A stretch of 64,000 nucleotides of DNA, taken from assembly GCA_025024175.1 (NCBI GenBank), contig QCXZ01000086.1, forward strand, positions 12,118,245 through 12,182,244, in the 5' to 3' direction. The notes under the pieces were generated by a model. It had not been told where the DNA came from. It was given only the letters and a program-made list of their open reading frames with translations, and did not search any database. Source of the stretch: Rhyzopertha dominica. Its lineage: Eukaryota > Arthropoda > Insecta > Coleoptera > Bostrichidae. Both the position numbers and the translations under genes were made by a program. Below are positions 24,321-37,304 of the stretch, piece after piece (positions within the stretch are counted from its first letter, which is position 1; each line of letters begins with the position of its first letter).

Positions 24321-26589
24321 CAGGGTGATCAGTTAAGGCAGGGCAGCGTACCTTGTACCTTGAAAATTAATCATGCTAGAATCTTGCGGTATTTTTTTTA
24401 ACACAAATGTGGCCACCCAGATTTCATTTAAAATATTATGAAGTATCTAACTTTGCCGCTAGGTGGCGCATTTGATATAACATATCAAAGAATCGTTTCT
24501 TTCTCTAAAAAGTTAAAATACTATGTTGGTCTAAGATATACTCATTATAATCTATGTTAATTTCTTAATAAATTATCTTCGAACATTTTTTTTCTAGTTG
24601 CTATGACGACAACGAGAGGAATAAAAGTTTCAAGTCTTCAAAATGGTATAACTAAAGTATAGTGTAACCGAATTTAAGCAATGATGGCTTTTATGGTTCT
24701 CTTTATCATAAATAACTTATAATTTATTGCAATAGTTTGGCAATGGGAGGCGTTAATTGTAAAAATTTTATATTTGCTCAAGTATCTTAAAAAGAAAATG
24801 CAACCCTATACACTTTTTTTATTTATTATAGGTTATTAAGCATGCAAAATAAATTTGAAAACCGGTGGTTGATACCCTTTTTCGTGTCTTGGTTGCAGTA
24901 AAAAGACTGTGAACCCGTCTTTGAGTGCGGCTTTTTTTACTCGAAATAAATTAGGTTATGTTAAAAGTAAGTCAGATTTTTACAACTTGTAAGATTAGAT
25001 TACAGCTGTGATTTGTCAGCAATGCTAAACGGTAATTTTTCTAATACAGAGTCCGTTACCTGCTAAAATTCCCCAGGCTTGTATTTTCTTTATTTTTATT
25101 AGGTATAGCCTTAAGTGGATAGTCAAATTGAGGGTCTTTTTAAACTCTTTAAAATGGCATAGAGGGTGTCCAAAAAATTTCCACATAATATATTTCACAA
25201 ATAAATAAAGTTAATTTTTGTAAATACTTTTTTACCTTACCCCATATAATAAATATTGTTTCATAGTTGGCTGCCGACTTTCATTTTTTTTAATTTGTGT
25301 CATTACCATGTATGCTTTATTTTTACACCTTTTTAAAATGAAAAACAAGAAAAACTTATCATAGCCATACTTAAGCCAATAAAAGTAAAAATAACAATGA
25401 AAGCCAATAAACAATAAATTCTTGTGTACTAAATTAAAAAACAAGTGAACATTCGAAATCCATTGAAAATGAATATATTTACAAAAATTAACTTAATTTG
25501 TCAAATCTCATCATCTGCAAATATTTTTTAGAGAGTTTAAAGAGACCTTCATTTTGACACTGAATTTAAAGTAGTATTTGAAGAAATAAAAAAAATATGA
25601 GCCTGGGGAGTTTTAGGTGTAGAGTAATAATTGTATATTATTATGTTGTTTGTTGACTGTTTCTGTAGTTTGTTTTTCAATATATTATACATAGTTTATT
25701 AATCAAGATGTAGTGTGTCTCGTATTTTATTTTACTAACTCGAGCTATAATAATAGCGAAATAGATCTATCTGCAGTTGGTTGCACTGCAGACAGCACAG
25801 CATAGACATGCATTTTAGAAATAAGTACCTACAAGACCCATTCAGTACCTGTCAGCTAGTTGCAATAAGAATTTGCTATTATATATATTTTTAATATTTT
25901 ACACACCAGAGAAAAATCGTCATTTATGAGTGACTGTGTGACTTTTCTAGTATAACCTAATTTTATTTCAATAAAATAATAGCTGAACCAAAGGACGGGT
26001 TCGCAGTTTTTTTTACTATAACCAAGTCACGAAAAAAGATCTTGACCTCAAGTTTTCAAATTTATTTTGTTTGATTAATATGCTATAAAAACTAACAAAA
26101 ACTCTATAGGGTTGTATTTGATTTTTGAAGATATTTGAGCAAATATAAAATTTTTACAATTAACGTCTTTCATTGCAATAAATTATAAGTTATTTATGAN
26201 TATATTGAAAACCATAAAATTAACTTTAAAAGTAGCCATCACTCGTTAAATTCGGTTGAACCATACTTGAGTTATGCCATTTTGAAGAATTGAAATTTCT
26301 ATCGCTCCTGCCGTCATTGTCAAAGCAACTAGAAAAAAAATGTTCAAGCAAAATTTATTGAAAATAAACATAGATTGCAATGAGTTTATTTTAGACTAAC
26401 ATTGTATTGCAACTTTTTGGGGAAATAAATGAATAAATGAAATACGCCACCTAGTGACAAAGTTACATACTGTATAATATTTTAAATGGAATCTGGCTAG
26501 CCGAATTTGTTTAAAAACATTTACTGCAAGATTCTAGCACAATTAATTTCCAAGATACAGCCGTTGCCCAGGCTTAACTGATCAACCTG
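24321..26589. mobile_element. TA-flanked foldback element, CAGGGTGATCAGTTAAGG family
   Basis: Ends CAGGGTGATCAGTTAAGGC and CAGGTTGATCAGTTAAGCC are inverted, with TATA flanks. The arms (24321-about 25040 and about 25620-26589) pair over several hundred bases; for example, a TAGGTGGCG block near 24460 answers CGCCACCTAGTGACAAAG near 26445. No intact ORF. A MITE of the CAGGGTCCGCC family is nested in the loop. Confidence 0.85.
25047..25615. mobile_element. CAGGGTCCGCCACC-family MITE (copy 2, eroded)
   Basis: The left end CAGAGTCCGTTACCTGCTAA and the right end, the complement of CACCTAAAACTCCCCAGGCT, match the copy at 12045-12781. It sits inside the foldback element at 24321-26589. Confidence 0.75.
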
Positions 26590-26599
26590 TATATTCTAG

Positions 26600-26990
26600 A
26601 GTTCTTGGAGTTCATTGATCCTGATTTTTTTTATTAAAAACTAATTTTCCTTTTAGGATTATTACCTGTCTTTTGTTGCTAGACTAGTATCTTAAATTTA
26701 CTNGTTTATTTATTTTCCTTTCAAGCCTTCAGTCCATAAGTCAATTAATTTTCACAATTTATAAATAGCACTCATAATGTTAAAGAGAANAACTAGTTAA
26801 TTTACAATTTGCTTGTTACTCAGTATCTAGATTAAAATAAACAAATTTCAAGATAGATAATTATCAACAAATCAATATTACTTCAGACCTAACACTTTTT
26901 TGATAATTAGTAATACTATCGAACACTATAATTTGAAAAAGAAGTGAACAGGACGTCACAGCAGAAAGAATTTTATTGAAAAAAAATACA
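26600..26990. other. AT-rich spacer, no gene seen
   Basis: No ORF, repeat or hairpin recognised. Confidence 0.5.
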
Positions 26991-26996
26991 CATTAA

Positions 26997-27411
26997 GGAC
27001 TGGTAGCACAAACGTTGATCAAATTGATTCGAGTTTAACCATGTTCATTTCCATTAGTAGAGTGAAATGGACACAAAATAAAAAATTTGCTTTTTGTGGC
27101 GGTAGAACCAGGTAATATTATAATTTTTCGATAGAAAATTTAATGTTCTATTTGAAACGATTATTTATGACCTTTTTTGACTGTTTAAATACAAATATTT
27201 TTAAAAAGCCTTAAAAATATTTATATTGCGACGAAATAAAAAGGTCATAGATAATCATTTCATACAGAAAATTAAATTCTCTATTGAACCATTATATAAG
27301 GTACCCGGTTCTGCGCCAAAAAAATAACTTCTCTTACTTTGTGTCAATTTTGCTCCACTATATAGCAACACTAATCAGAACAACAAGACAGTGCGTTTGT
27401 GCAACCAGACC
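26997..27411. mobile_element. GGNCTGGTTGCACAAAC-family MITE, longer copy
   Basis: Ends GGACTGGTAGCACAAACG and, from the right, GGTCTGGTTGCACAAACG. The flanks are TTAA on the left and TTAG on the right. The arms pair almost throughout; for example, GAAATGGACACAAA near 27065 with TTTGTGTCAATTTTG near 27340. Related to 9508-9669. Confidence 0.8.
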
Positions 27412-27423
27412 TTAGTTTTTTGG

Positions 27424-27788
27424 ATTATAAATTATGGACCCATTTTTTTAAATTTGTATTTATCAAAGCTCGAATCCAAAATTAATAATTTTTGTAGCTA
27501 TGAAAGAGGAAGTTTCAAAGTTTAGTTTAATACATTATTAATGGTCAATATATGCTTCATTTGACGCACGACAAACTATGCATCCCACACATGAAAAACA
27601 TATCTGCTGTTACTGAGTGGCTACTACACAGATGTTTGTCGTGCATCAAACGGTGGACACAATGAACATTTATAATATATTAAACTAAATTTTGAAACTT
27701 CCTCTTTTCATGGCTAGAAGAGTTGTTAATTTTTGATTCGATCTTTGATAAATACGAATTTAAAAACTGGGCCCATCATTTATATTAA
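27424..27788. mobile_element. Palindromic MITE (about 365 bp)
   Basis: The left arm ATTATGGACCCATTTTTTTA and the right arm ending AAAACTGGGCCCATCATTTA are inverted. Pairing continues through ATTTATCAAAG and GAGGAAGTTTCAAA to a centre near 27605. The ends are blurred by AT-rich sequence. Confidence 0.75.
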
Positions 27789-27789
27789 C

Positions 27790-28490
27790 CCTGTATTATA
27801 AATTACAGAAGAGAGGACGATAGATTAATATTAACATTTTTGTCTCTTATTGTAATCGTTCTGAACAAATACTTTAATTTTTACCCATTCCTTGTTCTGA
27901 AGTAGTTCTGGATGCTCCTCTTTCAATAGTAAACATTCATGTTTCTTTGGAGGAAATTGTGCGTTAAATGTTGCCTCTTTAAACAAGGAAAAACTAAGCT
28001 GAAACGTGGTTTACTTGTTTTAATGAATTAGCTTAATAAAACTAATGACAGTAAGATCCTAAAAGGGACGCTTCAGAATGGTTTTTTAAACAGTACCGTA
28101 TATAAGTTATACGCCGGACGCCCTAGGCTCAAATCTTCACATGCCAGTAAAAGCGAATATCCAATTTACTTGTGGAATGCATTTGCTTATCGCGGCCCAA
28201 CGTTGCCAGTTGTAATGGACGCCTTAAAAGCGAAAGAGTGAAATGAATGAAATTCCTTATACATATACGCCGACGATTAAAGCGCCGCTCTGGAGAGCAA
28301 GCCGCGGAACTAAAAATATACGCGCCCGTATATTTTTCTTTCACTTAGACAACTTTCGAGCGTCATTTAAAAATTTCGCTAGTGACTGCTTCTGACCATG
28401 CCAAAGTGTTTCGCGAACTTTTTCAAGCGATTGTTTTAGAGCGTCCGGTATACGGACGCTTTAAATCAAATGACGCTCTAATGTTGGTAT
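27790..28490. other. Spacer with a GC-richer, hairpin-forming patch at 28100-28470
   Basis: 28100-28470 is rich in CG dinucleotides and includes the palindrome GCGTCCG-GTATA-CGGACGC at 28441-28459, flanked by inverted AGAGCGTC/GACGCTCT. No coding frame is convincing. Confidence 0.5.
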
Positions 28491-28497
28491 ATATATA

Positions 28498-28536
<39 letters not shown>
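28488..28536. repeat. (TA)n microsatellite
   Basis: Nearly pure TA repeat broken once by GTG. Confidence 0.95.
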
Positions 28537-28538
<2 letters not shown>

Positions 28539-28559
28539 CTTTTTAATTACCATCAATTT

Positions 28560-30081
28560 CTACTGAAAAATGTGTAGAATTTGCATGTGCTCACATAGTA
28601 AAATGTAACATATATGTAATTTGCATATATAAACCTCCATTAGGAGACTTTAAACACTTTCTAGATATCTTAGAAAATATTCTGACGCCTCTATGTGGAA
28701 AAAATGTTGCTCTCATGGGTGCCTTCAATGTACATTTTAATTCACCTGAGGAAGAGGCAAATTTATTAATATGCACTATGACAAGCTTTGGATTTATTTC
28801 CACTATACACAAGCCAACTAGGGGTGAGGCCTGTCCTGGATAATGATTTTATAAATTTTGCAACAACTAGCTTCTTTTACTTAAAGTAAAAATTATAAAT
28901 AAACATGTCCTCAAAAAAGCAAAAAAATTGTCACTTAATTATAAAATCAGGTTCAAATATTTTCTATAACTTACTAGATAGCGTCTCTTTCGAATTCATT
29001 AAAAATGGTTCTCTGAGTGTAAACTGTAAATCAGAGACGTTTATAAATTTACTGGTAGATTTTTATAAATAAGCTTTTCCTGAAAAAAACTACTTGTTAT
29101 ATCTGATCAGGCAAACAACATATCATGGTTTAACAACAATCTCAAAAAATGAAAGAACACTTACAACTTCTAGACGAGCTCAGAAAACAACAAGACACCT
29201 TTTGGCTCACAAGTGAATATTCTTCATTTAGAAATATTTACCGGAAAACCATAGCTGATGCCAAAATTGTGTCAAATGATACACTCATAAAACTTGCAAA
29301 TAATAAAAAAAAGCCGTTTGGAAAATAACAAACTAAAACTAAAACAAATGAAGACTCTATTTTAAAAATCTCACCGGATGATTTAAGTGGATTCTTTGGT
29401 AACATTGCTCAAGAAATTATAAATCAAATTCCACCCCATGACTAACCTTGAATTTCTGGCTAAACCCAGTTACATTTTCTTTTAAAGAAGTCACCCTAAA
29501 TGAAGTAAGACAAATTATAAGCAACTTAAAATGTAAATCAACAAAGGACATTTACAGTATAAATATGTTGATTAAAAAAGTTCAAAATACCTTAATCTCT
29601 CCTATAACTAGATTTATAAATGTAATTTTCAAAACTGGTATATTTCCAGATAACTTAAAGAAAGCCCTAGTCATACCAATCTTTAAGGGTGCAGTGGAAA
29701 ACGACTTATGTAATTAAAGACCTATATCAGTTTTACCGATAATATCCAAAATAGTTGAAAAATGCATGGCAGAGAGGTTAACAACTTTTTTGAAAATTAT
29801 AATTGTATTTCAGACTCCCAATAGAGTTTTAGAAAGGGGAAAAATACAACACAAGGTATTCTTAACCTAACTGCTACAATTATTGAATCTTTTGAGAATT
29901 TAGAATACAATGCTACCATGTTTTGCGACCTGTTGAAGGCCTTTGACTGCATCTCACATAGTATTTTGCTTCAAAAGTTGAATTTTATAACTTTAATGAA
30001 AACAGTATTGTTCTAATAGTCTTATCTCTCTAATCTTCCGAAGTCAAAATAATATTGGCGTTCCACAGGGATCCTTCTGTT

Positions 30082-30112
<31 letters not shown>

Positions 30113-30720
30113 CGACCTCCCTCTGCATAAAACTGGAAAATATACCCTTTTTGCAGATTGATACTACTATCTCAGTCACGGCAAAAAATGAGGGAGAGGC
30201 GAAGAGATTGCTGGATAAGATACAGTCGAGGACCATTGAATGGTTCAGTAGTAATAAATTATTTTTAAACAAAAAAAAGACAGTATAATTAATTTTCACA
30301 TTAAGGGAATCAGAGGAAATGCAGAAAAAATTAAATTCCTGGGTGTTTACTTAGACAATAGGTTGGTATGGGACGTCCACGTCGATACCATCTCAAAAAA
30401 CTGAGCAAAAGCTTATACACGCTATGGGAACCTGGTTGGCACGGTGTCGACAAAAATAAGGCGCTCAGCCTATTTTTTACATGAAAAAAATTAATGTCAT
30501 TTTAAAGTGCATGGAGAGGCCCATGAGTACAATACAAGACAAAAGGTAAATCTTATTTAACAATACAAAAGATTAAAAAAGAGCCAAGGTTGTCCGGATT
30601 ATTTAGGTATAAAATATTACAATGAACTTCCTTTGGATACAAAAGCTCTAGATCTAAAGACCTTTAGAGTCAAAATAAAAATGAATTCAGTAACGATCTC
30701 GTTCTATCTGTCTGCTAAAC
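28560..30720 (+). pseudogene. Jockey/CR1-like non-LTR retrotransposon, decayed EN-RT
   Basis: The endonuclease part (28560-28850) reads ICIYKPPLGDFKHFLDIL and ALMGAFNVHFNS. The RT part (29160-30430) reads NLKCKSTKDIYSINMLIKK, FPDNLKKALVIPIFKG, RPISVLPIISKIVEK, then LLKAFDCISHSILL and GVPQGS-like residues at 30057. Next come a thumb-like block (EWFSSNKLFLNKKKTV) and GVYLDNRLVWDVHVDTISKK-like residues. The C-terminal block has YYNELPLDTKALDLKTFRVK near 30625. Many stops and frameshifts. The catalytic YADD region is replaced or lost at a TA microsatellite. Confidence 0.8.
30086..30112. repeat. (TA)n microsatellite inside the LINE palm
   Basis: A run of TA dinucleotides follows directly after the GVPQGS-coding region, where the residues leading to YADD should be. 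Confidence 0.9.
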
Positions 30721-32099
30721 TTTTTTAAAATTGTTTGGTCTTTATTTAAGTTTATGTGTGCTATATGCATATTTATTATACTATATATTATACTATATTT
30801 GTTGACGTTTCTAAAACATTTTATGTTATTTATGGACATGTCGATCAGTATTATAAGTAGCAGTTTCTTCTGCTAAAACAATCCATCCTAATACTTCTTC
30901 AGCAAACGATAAAGGACCTAAATTTTTTCTACCTATTTTTAAGGTTCAACTCTTCCATTCTAAATTGTTTTTTATGCAAAATTGATATGGGTGTAGTTGT
31001 AGTAACAAATTTAAATGAAAATTATTAAGCAAAGTAAACTAACACGTTTTGACATTTCTTGCTAAATTCATTGCAATGGCTTACTTAATTGAAAGAACTA
31101 TATATGGAAATGTGACTGATGATTGGATATGAATAATAGACCATAAATAAAGTTATTTATTTATTCAGAGAGAAATATCTTAGTTTACTGTCAATATTGC
31201 AAGGAACTGTAAGCAATGCTGAGCAACAATTTTGGGATAACAAACGCATAAGAAAAACAGGTTTCAGTGAAAGAACACACAAAAAAAGACAATTACATTG
31301 TCTTTTGGTATTTGTCTATTGATTTTTGTCCATGCGGTCTTCGTCCATTATTGTAGCCACAATAGCAGCAAAAGTATTGTCAGTAGTAGTATGGGGTCTC
31401 CATCTTCTGTGGTCGTCTTTAACACTAGTCCAATGCTCTGGAATGCTTACTCCATCAAGTTACTATTGAACTATCCACACGACTCCTGCCAAGCTTCTTG
31501 TAACACACTGTGAATTTCGGCAATTGTTTTTTCACACACTGTTTAAATTTTGATATATGCACACTAATCCGCTACAGTGACGTGTTGCAATACATCAAAC
31601 TACCCTGATTTGAGAATTTTTTACACATAAACTGAGTGAACTACCCGTACTCTATATATAGCTAAGTGATGTCCCAATGATACACTTTCATAATTTGACA
31701 GCACTTGTTTCTTCACCATCGCCAGTTCAGTGCTAACTTGATATGTGCAGGAATTATGACATGACCCTTGTATATTGAAATATGAATGATGACCAGAAAT
31801 GAAGATAGTCCATAAAATAAAGTTATTTATTTATGCAGAGAGAAATATCTTAGTTTACTGCCAATATTGCAAGGAACTGTAAGCAATACTGAGCAAGAAT
31901 TTTGGGATAGCAGACACTTGAGAAAAACAGGTATTCACTGAAAAACTGCACTCAAGGAAGAAGTTGATCAAGCTTAATTTGCTGTTGTCCGTTCATAAAA
32001 AACATAACTTTTCCACCAAACAGCAGTATCAAAGTGCAAAAATTTTATCATTACAAACTAATAATCTGCTAGCAATTGCCTGAATAGGATCATGATAGA

Positions 32100-32636
32100 A
32101 GACTCCAGTTTTGTGAACAAATGAGGGATCCACTGGTTGGGAACGATCTGACTACAGAATAATCAAAATTTATGTTAAATGATGAAGTAAACTGACAGAA
32201 TTGTCATCACTGGGAAAAGCAGAGTCTACACTGGAATAGAGCTGTACCCAATGGCCAGAAAAATTGAACATTAGGAGCAATATTTCTTTAATGCATTTAG
32301 AATTCTGGTGGGAAGAGTTATTTCTGAATTTGGTTATTTTATTTGCTTGTCCCTTAGAAGGTAATGACCAAAATAAAAACATCTGGTTCCAACTAGATGG
32401 GGTGTCTCGCTATTTTGCAAAACTTGCCTGAGAATATCTGGATGCCGAACTTACAGCAGATGGAGACGAAGCTGGGAAATGTTGAGGAGTTCAAAGAATT
32501 CATAAGGCATGGAGGTGGGCTAATTTTCCCTGAAGTATTCAGGAACATTTCAAATGATTTAGTTGCATGTGCATTTAAGGTACTGCCAAATAAAACGGGC
32601 AAAATTTTGAGCATTGTTTTTGGAGTAAAAGTGTAA
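32100..32636 (+). pseudogene. Decayed DDE transposase fragment in left foldback arm
   Basis: The plus-strand frame (32397-32636) reads LGNVEEFKEFIRHGGGLIF, FRNISNDLVACAFK and LPNKTGKILS, matching the C-terminal helices of the minus-strand version at 1290-1770. Upstream frames carry an IWFQLDG-like segment near 32380. It ends about 90 bp before the CAGGGTG core terminus. No full catalytic triad is readable. Confidence 0.5.
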
Positions 32637-32724
32637 AGGCTAATTTTTTAATTTTTCAAGTAATATATTTTGTTCGAAATCATGTAAATGACAAGAAACA
32701 AAATTTTAAAATGTAGCATTTATA

Positions 32725-35219
32725 CAGGGTGTTCACGTTAACTATCTACAATAGCTAACTTCTTTATTTGATATCGCAATCTGGTGGCTTAAATGGGTAA
32801 GTTTTATAAATTTTTTTGACAAATTTTGTGGTTAAAAAAAGCAATTGAATATCAACTGACTGAGATATCGAGTACAAGTTTGTTATTTTAAATGACACCA
32901 TTTTTTATAGTGCATTCAATTGAAGGCGTCACATAAAAAAAGCCCTAAGGTACCACTACCCTACAGTCAGTTTTTTTTTTACAATATCACATGTTGAATT
33001 GCTGTTCATGAAACAGTCTACAATTGTGAATGTTTTTTAGTTGAGAACATAGACTAGTGGTTTCAATGGGAAAGTTTTATGAACTTTTGTGGTGTTTATA
33101 AAAAATAATTGAAAATCAACTGACCAAGATATTCATTACAAGTCTGTCATTTTAAATGGAATGACCCCATTTTTTACAGTGCATTCGATTAAGGGAGTCA
33201 AATTAAACTAAAAAGTATTAAGGTAACACTACCCTACAATCATTTGTTTTTGGGATTATCTCATGTTGAATAACTGCTATTCACAAAACTGTCTAAAACA
33301 GCAACTTTTTTATTTGACGTCGTAGATTAGTGGCTTAAATGGAATTCTCATGAGATTTTTTAGAATTTTTTAGTATATAAAAAAAAGCAATTGAACATCA
33401 ACTTATAGAGATATCTACTAGAAGTTTGTTATTTTAAACAGAGTGACAAAAAAGTACTAAAGTACTACTACCCTACAGTCATTTACCTCTGAAATAACTT
33501 GCTGTTTACAAAACGGTGTACAATAACTATTTGACGTCATAGACTAGTGCTTTAAATGGGGAAGTTTAATGAATTTTTGATAAAAATTTTGCTATACTTA
33601 CAAAAAAAAATAATTGGACATCAACTGACCCAGATATTTACCACAAGTTTGTTATTTTAAATGGAACAATCCAAATTAAATGGGCTATTGGGTAGAGTAA
33701 ATAGAACTAAACATAAAAGTATTAAAATACCACTACCCTACAGTCATTTATTATTGAGATGTCTCCTGCTAAATAATTGATGTTCATGAAACCGTCTACA
33801 ACAGCTAAGTTTTTTATTTGAAGTAAACAGAAGTTTCTCGATTTTTTAGGAGGAATCTTATGGTGATAGCAAACAAACAATTGAACATGACGGACTGAGT
33901 TATTACAACTTTGTTTTTTTAGATGGAACGATGCATTTATGAACAACCCATTGAATAGAGTATATCAAATTAAACAAAAAAAGTACTAAGGTACCACTAC
34001 CCTACAGTCATTTGTTTTTGAGATATCACATGTTGAATGATTGCTGTTTACGAAACGCTTCTATTTGACATCATAGACTAGTGGTTTAAATGGGAAAGTT
34101 TTATGAATTTTTGAGAAGCATTTTGTGGTGTTTACAAAAAATAATTGAAAATCAGCTGACGAAGATATGTGCTACAAGTTTGTTATTTTAAATGGAACAG
34201 TCCAATTCAAATAGTCTGTTGGATAGAGTATATTGAACTAAACAAAGAAGTACTAAGGTACCACTACCCTACAGTCATTTGTGTTTGAGATATCTCACAT
34301 TGAATAATTGTTGTTCACGAAACAGTCTACATTAGCTAATTTTTCGAGAAGTATCTGATGGTGATAATAAACAATTGCACATAAACTGACTGAGATATTA
34401 GTGACAACTTTGNTATATNAAATGGAACAATCAAATTAAACAAAANAGTACTAAGGTGATACTACCCCACAGATTTGGTATTGAGATATTTAAAGTTGTA
34501 GAAGAGGTTGTTCTTTTTAAAACAACAAACTTGTAGTCAATATATTGATCAGTTGACGTACAATTGTTTTTGTAAACAGAAAATTTTCCTGAAAAAAATC
34601 ATAGAACTCCCTCATTTAAACCGATAGTCTGCAACATCAAATAACAAAGTCAGCTATTGTTGACTGTTACCATAAACACCAAAGATTGTTTCTGAAACAT
34701 CTCACAAACAAATGACTGTAGGGTGGTAGTACCTTAATACTCTTTTGTTTAATTTGACGCTCTTAATCGAATGCACTGTAAAAATGGGGTTGTTCTATTT
34801 AAAATCACATACTTGTAGTAGATATCTTGGTCAGTTGATTTCCATTTGNTNTTTGTAAACACCACAAAANCTTCTCAAAAGTTCATAAAACGTCCCCATT
34901 GAAAAACGCTAGTCTACAATGTCAAATAAAAAATGTTGGGAATTGTAGACTGTTTCATGAACAGCAATTGTTCAACATGTGATATCGCAAAAATAAATGA
35001 CTTTAGGGTAGTAGTTCCTTAGTGCTTTTTTTTTAATGTGACTCCTTCAATCAAATACACTATAAAGAATAGGGTCGTTTAAACTAACAAACTTGTAGTT
35101 GATATCTCAGTCAGTTGATGTTCAATTGTTGTTTTTTTCTAAAACCTATCTAATAAATTCATAAAACTTATCAATTAAGCCACCCGCTTGTGACATCAAA
35201 TGTTAAAGTGAACACCTTG
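32725..35219. mobile_element. Foldback core with about 265-bp tandem units, TA-flanked
   Basis: Ends CAGGGTGTTCACGTTAAC on the left and CAAGGTGTTCAC on the right, flanked by TATA. Inside, a unit of roughly 265 bp marked by CTACCCTACAGTCATTT recurs forward near 32958, 33229, 33467, 33732, 33996, 34265 and 34464, and inverted near 34709 and 35002. Each unit resembles the terminal sequence, so termini and array share an origin. No ORF. Confidence 0.85.
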
Positions 35220-35289
35220 TATAAATACTACATTTTAAAATTTTGTTTCTAGTCATTTACAAAATTTTGAACAAAATATATTACTTGAA

Positions 35290-35460
35290 AAATTGCTCAA
35301 AATTTTGTCCACTTTATTTGGCAGTACCTTAAATGCACATGCAAGTAAATCATTTGAAATATTCCTGAATACTTCAGGGAAAATTAGCTTACATACATGC
35401 CTTATGAATTCCTTGAACTCCTCAACATTTCCCAGCTTCGTCTTAAAAACTGCAAAACTA
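35290..35460 (-). pseudogene. Decayed DDE transposase fragment in right foldback arm
   Basis: Shortened mirror of 32397-32636: same C-terminal helix coding on the minus strand, truncated where the sequence jumps to ATTCAGTCAATTCCTAGC. Confidence 0.45.
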
Positions 35461-37304
35461 TTCAGTCAATTCCTAGCAGATTATTAGTTTGTAATGATAC
35501 AATTTTTGCACTTTGATACTGCTGCCTGGTGGAAAAATTATGGTTTTCATAAACTGGCAAAAACACTAAGCTTGATCGACCTCTTCATTGAGTGCAGCCT
35601 TTCAGTGTTATTCTTATGTCTGTTATCCCAAAATTCTTGCTAAGTATTGCTTACAGTTCCTTGCTATATTGACACTAAACTGAGGCAGTTCTCTATGAAT
35701 AAATAAATAATTTTATTTTATGGTCTATCTTCATATCCAATCATCATTCAGATTTAAATATAGTTGTTTCAGTTAAGTAAGGCATTGCAATGAATTTAGC
35801 AATAAATGTCAAAAGGTGTTGAATTTATTTAACACAAATTTTGACGTGAACACAGAAAATTACTTTGCTTTCTTTAATAATTTTCATTTAAATTTATTAC
35901 TACAACTACACCCATAACAGTGTTGTATGAAAAATAGGTAGAAAAAGTTAAGATATTTTGATCATTTGCTGAAGCAGATGCATTAAGGTGAATTGTTTTA
36001 ACAGAAAAAATCACTACTTATAATACTGATTAACATGTCCAAACAAAATAAAAACTGCATTCAATGACTGAATTTGTTCCAAGTTATAAACTCGCACTGT
36101 ATATTAATATTATTATATCTGTGCTAGAACCAGTACAAAATACTCTACCATTTTCTTGAAGTTTTCACTGCCAACCTTGACTTTTCCTACAGACGTTTCG
36201 CTGATATTTGTGGAAAAAGTTTATGCAAGGTTTAATATATGTTGTAAAAATCCCGATAAAAATTTATGGCAAGTAAGAATCATGACTCTTTTGCTTTAAT
36301 TGCATTATAAATGTAACAATAAAATAATGTTGCTAAGTCTAGTTTCAAGAAAAAGTCATTTTTTTAAGTAAAATTGTTTGTATAAAGAAATGACCGTAAG
36401 CATTCTTCAAGGTGAAATTCTTTTTAATATATCTCTTAATAACCGTACAAAGTTTATTCATAAAGTATTATTACCTTTTAGTGGAATTATTACATTGACA
36501 AGTGTTTTTAAAATAGTTTTACAATTAAATCTGTTCAAAACAGTGTACCAATTATTTAATATTTAATATAGTATTTAGAAAATGGTTTCTGGGAAATTGT
36601 AAAAATCAAGTTGTTTGTGTTTAGAAGTTTAATAATTGAAAGGGGGACCTCACACTTTTTTCTCTTGTACTATAAAACAATCCTTTTGCTCACAAATTTT
36701 TTTATAACTCCATACTGGTACTGGTGAATAAGGAGGCACTACATTTTCGTAAGGAATTCAGAAATATGAAAACTTCGTTGTTTTACGTAAAAAAAATCAG
36801 TTAGGGTATGTGCACACAAAATCCAATAAATAGTTACAGAGTTATGGAGAAATATCTTTATTTAACTTATTTAAATTAGTCCGTTCATAATAACAGCAAC
36901 ACTAGCTGACAGTCAGTTGCTAGAAAATATATAGGAAAAATGCATTGGAGCAATACATAAAGTACTACATATTAAATTTATGCACTTAGGAGAGTCAGGA
37001 ATATTAAGCCTGCAACTGGTAACTTCCTAACTTCGTTTTTATATATATGTATTGCTGATACTATCACTGTTATTACTGTTTATTTGAACTAACTAAAATG
37101 CAGTTGAGTGATATATTTCTACAATTTTTTATGTAGTTTCTTTTACTTTTAATTATTTCAAGCGAAATTAAAGGTTCACTGGCTCATTTGAGATTTAAAT
37201 TTGCAGTTCCTAAAAATTCCATAGTCATATACTCTTAACAGTTATGTGTTTCTCATTGCTTAAGTTTTCATAATCCATTTTGTAATTTTTTGTTAACCTT
37301 GCAG

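Larger units (their letters stand above)
30835..36045. mobile_element. Large composite foldback (about 5.2 kb), outer arms plus core
   Basis: Outer arms at 30835-32724 and 35220-36045 are inverted copies: GGACATGTCGATCAGTATTA at 30835 answers the GACATGTCC region near 36035. They flank the core at 32725-35219. The left arm is longer because it holds a tandem duplication (31135-31283 and 31797-31945) around about 480 bp of extra sequence. The right arm and right part of the core are also at 1-2490. Decayed transposase coding lies in both arms, reading toward the core. Confidence 0.8.

Noticed and set aside
28129..28344. 71-codon minus-strand ORF in the CG-rich patch
   Set aside because: Arg-rich by composition; no family resemblance and no splice or polyA context.
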